Translations under genes and position numbers: made by a program
Assembly: GCA_918219625.1 (NCBI GenBank)
Contig: CAKJXT010000050.1
Coordinates: 1 to 5,948 of the forward strand
DNA length: 5,948 nt
Source: Bacilli bacterium
Lineage (GTDB): Bacteria > Bacillota_I > Bacilli_A > RF39 > UBA660
Reading direction: 5' to 3'
In this document: positions 5,590 through 5,948 of the stretch, piece after piece
How the letters are laid out: every line of letters starts with the position of its first letter
Position numbering within the stretch: position 1 is the first letter of the stretch
Notes under the pieces: model-generated
Seen by the model: the letters and a program-made list of their open reading frames with translations, nothing else
Told to the model about the DNA's origin: nothing
The model's database searches: none

Positions 5590-5948
5590 TTATCTACGGC
5601 AAACCATAATTGAACCTTGAGAACTTTTTCCCTCAAAACTAATATCAGAAATAACACGCTGCTCTGCGCCAATCTGAGTACTCACACTATTAATCTTATC
5701 TATACTACCAGGAGCACTCCATGAATAATTAACCATTATACTCCCATTATTCGTCAAATGATTATTTCTAGCATTATTAATAAAATCAACAAAATCATTA
5801 GGAGTAACATAATCAAAAATATTAGACAAATTAATAAAGTCATAAGAATAATTAAAAAAACCAAAAACCTGTTCAAAATCTTTATTTATAAATCTTATTT
5901 CACAATTGTCTATTTTTAACTTTAATTTTAAAAACTCCTCTTTATTTA
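5590..5948 (-). CDS. C-terminal fragment, possible class I SAM-dependent methyltransferase
   Basis: The frame is open from the right edge to the TAA at 5590-5592, giving the last 118 residues of a longer protein; its start lies outside the window. An internal TTG at 5827-5829 could be misread as a start, but the coding frame clearly continues upstream (EEFLKLKLK, then DNCEIRFINKDFEQV). The stretch YDFINLSNIFDYV followed by an acidic/aromatic helix and then L-T-N-N-G-S-I-M-V-N-Y resembles the later strands of Rossmann-fold methyltransferases, where an acidic-aromatic strand is followed by a helix and a glycine turn. The SAM-binding motif I would be upstream and is not visible, so this is a tentative call. 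It lies 21 bases before the lipoprotein gene and is probably cotranscribed with it. Confidence 0.6.
   Translation of the reverse strand, partial: NKEEFLKLKLKIDNCEIRFINKDFEQVFGFFNYSYDFINLSNIFDYVTPNDFVDFINNARNNHLTNNGSIMVNYSWSAPGSIDKINSVSTQIGAEQRVISDISFEGKSSQGSIMVCRR

Noticed and set aside
5590..5829. A separate 79-residue gene starting at TTG
   Set aside because: The frame stays open to the window edge with coherent protein sequence and there is no ribosome site before the TTG, so it is the end of a longer gene.
1..5948. tRNA or rRNA genes, CRISPR arrays, insertion sequences, attachment sites
   Set aside because: I saw no tRNA-like folds, spaced repeat arrays, transposase genes or flanking inverted repeats. 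The only tandem repeat is the coding 39-bp unit.

Overview
The window is very AT-rich, uses the standard code (Trp is TGG; TAA, TAG and TGA all work as stops) and has Gram-positive features: strong AGGAGG-like ribosome sites, a lipobox lipoprotein and an agr-type peptide quorum-sensing locus. This fits a low-GC member of the Bacillota, possibly one of the small-genome gut Bacilli. The lineage is inferred from composition and gene content only.

Layout: the left edge holds the start of a cold-shock protein gene on the minus strand, truncated by the window. A gene-free 303 bp follows, with promoters facing away from each other. An agrB-agrD pair runs on the plus strand (454-1218). It faces a minus-strand operon of response regulator and sensor kinase (3253 down to 1251), and the two units share one bidirectional terminator at 1222-1251. 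From a 197 bp divergent promoter region, a plus-strand gene (3451-4740) encodes a surface-anchored alpha/beta hydrolase whose N-terminal part looks like a VirB2/TrbC-type two-helix membrane protein. It converges on a minus-strand pair at the right end: a C-terminal fragment that may be a SAM-dependent methyltransferase, then a lipoprotein with a Thr/Ser-rich repeated stalk.

How it fits together: AgrB should process and cyclise the 39-residue AgrD. The released cyclic peptide should be sensed by the AgrC-like kinase, which would phosphorylate the LytTR-type AgrA-like regulator. Natural candidate targets are the agrBD promoter, which has a -10 but no good -35, and the hydrolase promoter beside the regulator gene. 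That regulatory link is inference. The two most unusual points are an AgrD core one residue longer than the usual five-residue ring, and the joining of a VirB2-like membrane module to a secreted esterase-like domain.
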